From Achromobacter seleniivolatilans (GTDB taxonomy: Bacteria > Pseudomonadota > Gammaproteobacteria > Burkholderiales > Burkholderiaceae_B), in contig NZ_CP132976.1 of NCBI RefSeq assembly GCF_030864005.1, positions 434,001-498,000 of the forward strand: 64,000 bases of DNA. Reading direction: 5' to 3'. Made by a program: the position numbers and the translations under genes. The notes beneath the pieces were generated by a model that saw only the letters and a list, made by a program, of their open reading frames with translations, made no database searches and had not been told where the DNA came from. This document shows, piece after piece, positions 63,848-64,000 of the stretch; positions within the stretch are counted from its first letter, which is position 1, and each line of letters starts with the position of its first letter.

Positions 63848-64000
63848 TGGCTTGCCCAGTATTAAAGGTTCTCATTCCAGAGGTGCTGGAAAAAGCATTT
63901 TCCATTGTCGTCGGGCTATTCGAGGAGTGCGGTTTGACCGTTGAAAATCCCGGTAACTCCAGGATTACAACGTGGAGCAATTCTGGAGATCAGGAAGAAG
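63847..64000 (+). CDS. Putative immunity protein (CdiI-like), partial at window end
   Basis: The ATG at 63847 has AAAGGAGG six bases upstream; the ATG at 63844 also fits and overlaps the cdiA stop. Fifty-one codons are visible, starting MACPVLKVLIPEVLEKAFSI, then VVGLFEECGLTVENPGNSRI and TTWSNSGDQEE, before the window ends. There is no signal peptide. Its position directly after the toxin-like domain and its strong ribosome binding site are as expected for a cognate cytosolic immunity gene. No family was recognised, and the base composition is AT-richer than the locus average. Confidence 0.6.
   Translation, partial: MACPVLKVLIPEVLEKAFSIVVGLFEECGLTVENPGNSRITTWSNSGDQEE

Overview
The window looks like chromosomal DNA of a GC-rich betaproteobacterium of the family Alcaligenaceae (Bordetella/Achromobacter type). 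The reasons are two Bug-type tricarboxylate-transporter binding proteins with no TctAB partner, two long dipeptide/oligopeptide ABC operons, a metQ-metN-metI cluster next to a transsulfuration enzyme, a large classical autotransporter and a filamentous-haemagglutinin-type two-partner secretion locus. The genus is an inference. No tRNA, rRNA, insertion sequence, prophage or CRISPR array was recognised.

Layout. 1-1510: the N-terminal part of a TPR protein (minus strand) and a SUKH-like protein. 1830-6605: a 1591-residue autotransporter adhesin. 6611-8064: an FAD-dependent D-amino acid dehydrogenase under a tandem glycine riboswitch. 8224-10788: a class C serine beta-lactamase-family protein and an M20 N-carbamoyl-amino-acid-type hydrolase. 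11101-16724: a complete peptide ABC transporter operon. 16825-18252: a DUF2242-like lipoprotein and a CopD/HemJ-like membrane protein. 18404-22294: methionine import and a PLP-dependent sulfur enzyme. 22269-25355: a hypothetical protein, polyphosphate kinase 2, a DOPA-dioxygenase-like protein, a YciH/SUI1 protein and Hsp15. 25513-28346: a Bug protein and an amidohydrolase facing a LysR regulator. 28478-35975: a YddA/SbmA-type ABC exporter, aspartate dehydrogenase, a BMP-like protein, a second Bug protein, an exported M20 peptidase and an adenine deaminase. 36188-42318: lipoprotein, Sel1 protein, MATE exporter, MltB transglycosylase, methyltransferase, two GNAT enzymes and a small Cys-rich protein. 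42383-50098: a second peptide-transport operon with a fused double ATPase, an M14 carboxypeptidase and a winged-helix regulator. 50437-64000: a CdiB/CdiA/CdiI-like contact-dependent inhibition locus, cut by the window end inside the putative immunity gene.

Two themes stand out. One is scavenging of peptides, D-amino acids and amides: two peptide importers, M14 and M20 hydrolases, DadA, and a cell-wall transglycosylase. The other is surface interaction: the autotransporter and the very large TpsA protein. The strongest candidate for an undescribed system is the last locus. Its 3845-residue exoprotein ends in a short polymorphic-toxin-like domain after an ELIYN junction, and the overlapping AT-richer gene that follows has the position of a cognate immunity gene.
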